From: a virus
Length of the DNA: 28,493 nucleotides
Direction: 5' to 3' (one strand)
IMG/VR virus record: IMGVR_UViG_3300033273_000484
Span: 1-28,493 of that record
The notes beneath the pieces are model-generated. The model worked only from the letters and a program-made list of their open reading frames with translations. It was not told the DNA's origin and did no database searches. Positions 27,367-28,493 of the stretch are shown one piece after another (the first letter of the stretch is position 1; every line of letters begins with the position of its first letter). A program made the translations under genes and the position numbers.

Positions 27367-27702
27367 ATGGCGGCAAGGAATGTAAATCTAGTTCTTGAGC
27401 AGGGTGTTGATTTTCAAGCCACTTTTACCATTAACAATGCATTTAACAATGCACCTTTGAATCTTACTGGTTATACTGGAATCTCTTCCATAAGAAAACA
27501 CCCATCCTCAACGACTGCATATCCACTGACAGTATCTTTTCCAGATCGTTTGAAGGGAAAAGTAAAAGTTTCTATGGGATACACTGCCTCAAGTGAAATT
27601 GAAGGTGGTCGTTATGTTTATGATTTAATTTTGGTGTCCACGAACGATTACAGAACAAGAGCTGTTCAAGGTAATGTTCTAGTAACCCCAGGTGTTGTCT
27701 GA
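27367..27702 (+). CDS. Probable virion accessory protein with a single beta-sandwich
   Basis: The 111-residue protein starts R-N-V-N-L-V-L-E-Q-G-V-D-F, continues with L-N-L-T-G-Y-T and K-V-K-V-S-M, and closes with G-G-R-Y-V-Y-D-L and a final V-L-V-T-P-G-V-V. This order (QG-D-F-x-x-x-F, LTGY, G-R-Y-V-Y-D) is shared by short phage beta-sandwich proteins, including the N-terminal type of baseplate upper proteins such as BppU. There is no signal peptide. The ATG has no clear ribosome site; GTTCTAAT precedes it. Its stop overlaps the next start (TGATG). A structural role, for instance decorating the baseplate or fibres, is inference. Confidence 0.72.
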   Translation: MAARNVNLVLEQGVDFQATFTINNAFNNAPLNLTGYTGISSIRKHPSSTTAYPLTVSFPDRLKGKVKVSMGYTASSEIEGGRYVYDLILVSTNDYRTRAVQGNVLVTPGVV

Positions 27703-28379
27703 TGGCAGAATACGTAGTATCAGTAGACCAAAGTCCAGAATATGACGTTGGTGTCAATTATGAGATACCATCAAAATCTCTTCAGAATTCCAATCTGATT
27801 CTGGATCATCTGAACTCTCAGTTCAATGGATCTAAAACTATATTTAATTTAACTCACCAAAATAATGTTTATACACCAATAAACGATCAACAAATATTGG
27901 TAGTTAAAAATAATCTAGTCCTAGAACCAGTTGAGGACTATAATGTTTCTGAAAGTAATATACAGTTTACAGTAGCGCCATTATCTACTGACGATATATT
28001 CATTGTAGCACTACAATATACTGCTGATCTAACCAGAACTGTCAATTTTATTGTTGATTCTGGTTCCGCAGATATGAATATTGGAGTCAAGGGATCACTA
28101 GCTTTGGATGTTACTGGTAGTATTGAACATGTTCAAATAATGGCAGATCATCCTGGAAGTGTTTCTGTAGAGATAAAAAAAGCATCTTACAGTTCTTTTC
28201 CAACTTTTCAGACTATAACTAATGGTCAATACGTAAGTCTAAGTAATGGCCAAATTGTCAGAGATGATACCCTAAATAATTGGGATAAAATAATTACATC
28301 GGGTGACATTCTGCAATTTGAAGTCATTTCGGTCAATAACATTAGGAGATTCCTAATCTCTTTGAAATTAAATTTATAA
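27702..28379 (+). CDS. Probable virion structural protein with a Q-F-N-G module
   Basis: This 225-residue protein is beta-rich throughout. Residues 37-110 hold L-N-S-Q-F-N-G, F-N-L-T, a loop, L-V-V-K-N-N-L-V-L-E-P..D-Y and I-Q-F-T-V-A-P, the same module that occurs twice in the giant gp7. The second half (about 120-225) has alternating polar and hydrophobic strands and ends in a short basic-hydrophobic segment, R-R-F-L-I-S-L-K-L-N-L. An AGGTG lies eight bases before the ATG and the start overlaps the previous stop by one base, so it is coupled to the 111-residue gene. Function is unknown; sharing a module with gp7 suggests it is part of the particle. Confidence 0.75.
   Translation: MAEYVVSVDQSPEYDVGVNYEIPSKSLQNSNLILDHLNSQFNGSKTIFNLTHQNNVYTPINDQQILVVKNNLVLEPVEDYNVSESNIQFTVAPLSTDDIFIVALQYTADLTRTVNFIVDSGSADMNIGVKGSLALDVTGSIEHVQIMADHPGSVSVEIKKASYSSFPTFQTITNGQYVSLSNGQIVRDDTLNNWDKIITSGDILQFEVISVNNIRRFLISLKLNL
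28341..28357 (+). other. Perfect 7-bp hairpin near a gene end
   Basis: ATTAGGA and TCCTAAT pair around a GAT loop, 19 bases before the stop of the 225-residue gene. The following bases are CTCTTTG, not a clear T tract, so a terminator is not well supported. Confidence 0.3.
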
Positions 28380-28382
28380 ATA
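28375..28382 (+). promoter_or_regulatory. Late-promoter octamer TATAAATA over a stop codon
   Basis: TATAAATA is an exact match to the T4 late -10 consensus. It spans the TAA stop (28377-28379) of the 225-residue gene and ends 43 bases before the next ATG. Confidence 0.65.
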
Positions 28383-28409
28383 ACAATAGTTATTTCATCT
28401 GTAGCCAAG

Positions 28410-28416
28410 AAGGGAG
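28410..28416 (+). promoter_or_regulatory. Ribosome binding site AAGGGAG
   Basis: AAGGGAG lies nine bases before the ATG at 28426. It is one of the strongest ribosome sites in the window and supports this start. Confidence 0.65.
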
Positions 28417-28425
28417 TTGTTTTAA

Positions 28426-28493
28426 ATGGCACTATTAGTCCCCAATATTGGAGAACTTGAATCACTAAGGTACTTGGTTGCAAATAACAACCA
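28426..28493 (+). CDS. Start of a further virion structural or fibre gene (partial)
   Basis: Twenty-two codons are visible before the window ends, reading M-A-L-L-V-P-N-I-G-E-L-E-S-L-R-Y-L-V and three Asn. This opening resembles the start of fibre or structural proteins I recall from T4-like cyanophages. The exact late-promoter octamer and good ribosome site upstream support a well-expressed gene. The full product cannot be judged from this fragment. Confidence 0.7.
   Translation, partial: MALLVPNIGELESLRYLVANNN

Noticed and set aside
1-28493. tRNA genes, CRISPR arrays, insertion sequences
   Set aside because: No cloverleaf-like gap sequence, spaced direct repeats or transposase-like frame was seen; nearly all of the window is coding.

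Overview
The window looks like part of the virion (late) gene block of a T4-like marine myovirus, most probably a cyanophage of Synechococcus or Prochlorococcus. The evidence is a collinear, all-plus-strand set of T4-type baseplate wedge genes in the order gp25, gp6, gp7, gp8, followed by a DUF4815-type giant structural protein whose N-terminus resembles those I remember from cyanophages. The DNA is AT-rich, and several genes follow octamers of the T4-like late-promoter type (ATAAATA). Host assignment is inference; no photosynthesis gene or other host-diagnostic gene lies in the window.

Layout. Bases 1-1800 hold the tail of an upstream gene, a GT-A-type glycosyltransferase-like gene, two very small ORFs and a 174-residue protein of unknown function. 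Bases 1828-4139 hold gp25 and gp6, overlapping by one base. Bases 4141-17964 are a single 4607-codon ORF. It begins with the part of T4 gp7 that resembles the wedge-binding core, is then interrupted by about 2150 residues of beta-type modules, resumes the gp7 core near residue 2380, and continues for about 2180 more residues with helical repeats, further beta modules and a propeller-like region. Bases 18006-19601 are an enlarged gp8. Bases 19608-27113 are a 2501-codon DUF4815-type protein with two Arg-rich segments. Bases 27115-28379 hold three small genes: a coiled-coil protein and two likely virion accessory proteins. At 28426 another structural gene starts and runs off the end.

How the genes fit together. 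gp6, gp7, gp8 and gp25 belong to the baseplate wedge (gp25 and gp6 toward the sheath side, gp7 as the organiser, gp8 bound to gp7). The DUF4815-type protein stands where T4 has gp9/gp10, so a role in the baseplate periphery or fibre attachment is likely. Several small beta modules recur within gp7 and also in gp8, the DUF4815-type protein and the 225-residue protein, as if the same building blocks had spread among neighbouring virion genes.

Regulation. Late-promoter-like octamers precede five genes, and three of them overlap the stop codon of the preceding gene. Two hairpins with an A6 tract on their 5' side have the form of intrinsic terminators for the minus strand. No stretch over 300 bases lacks a gene. 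I saw no tRNA, CRISPR array, insertion sequence or integrase.
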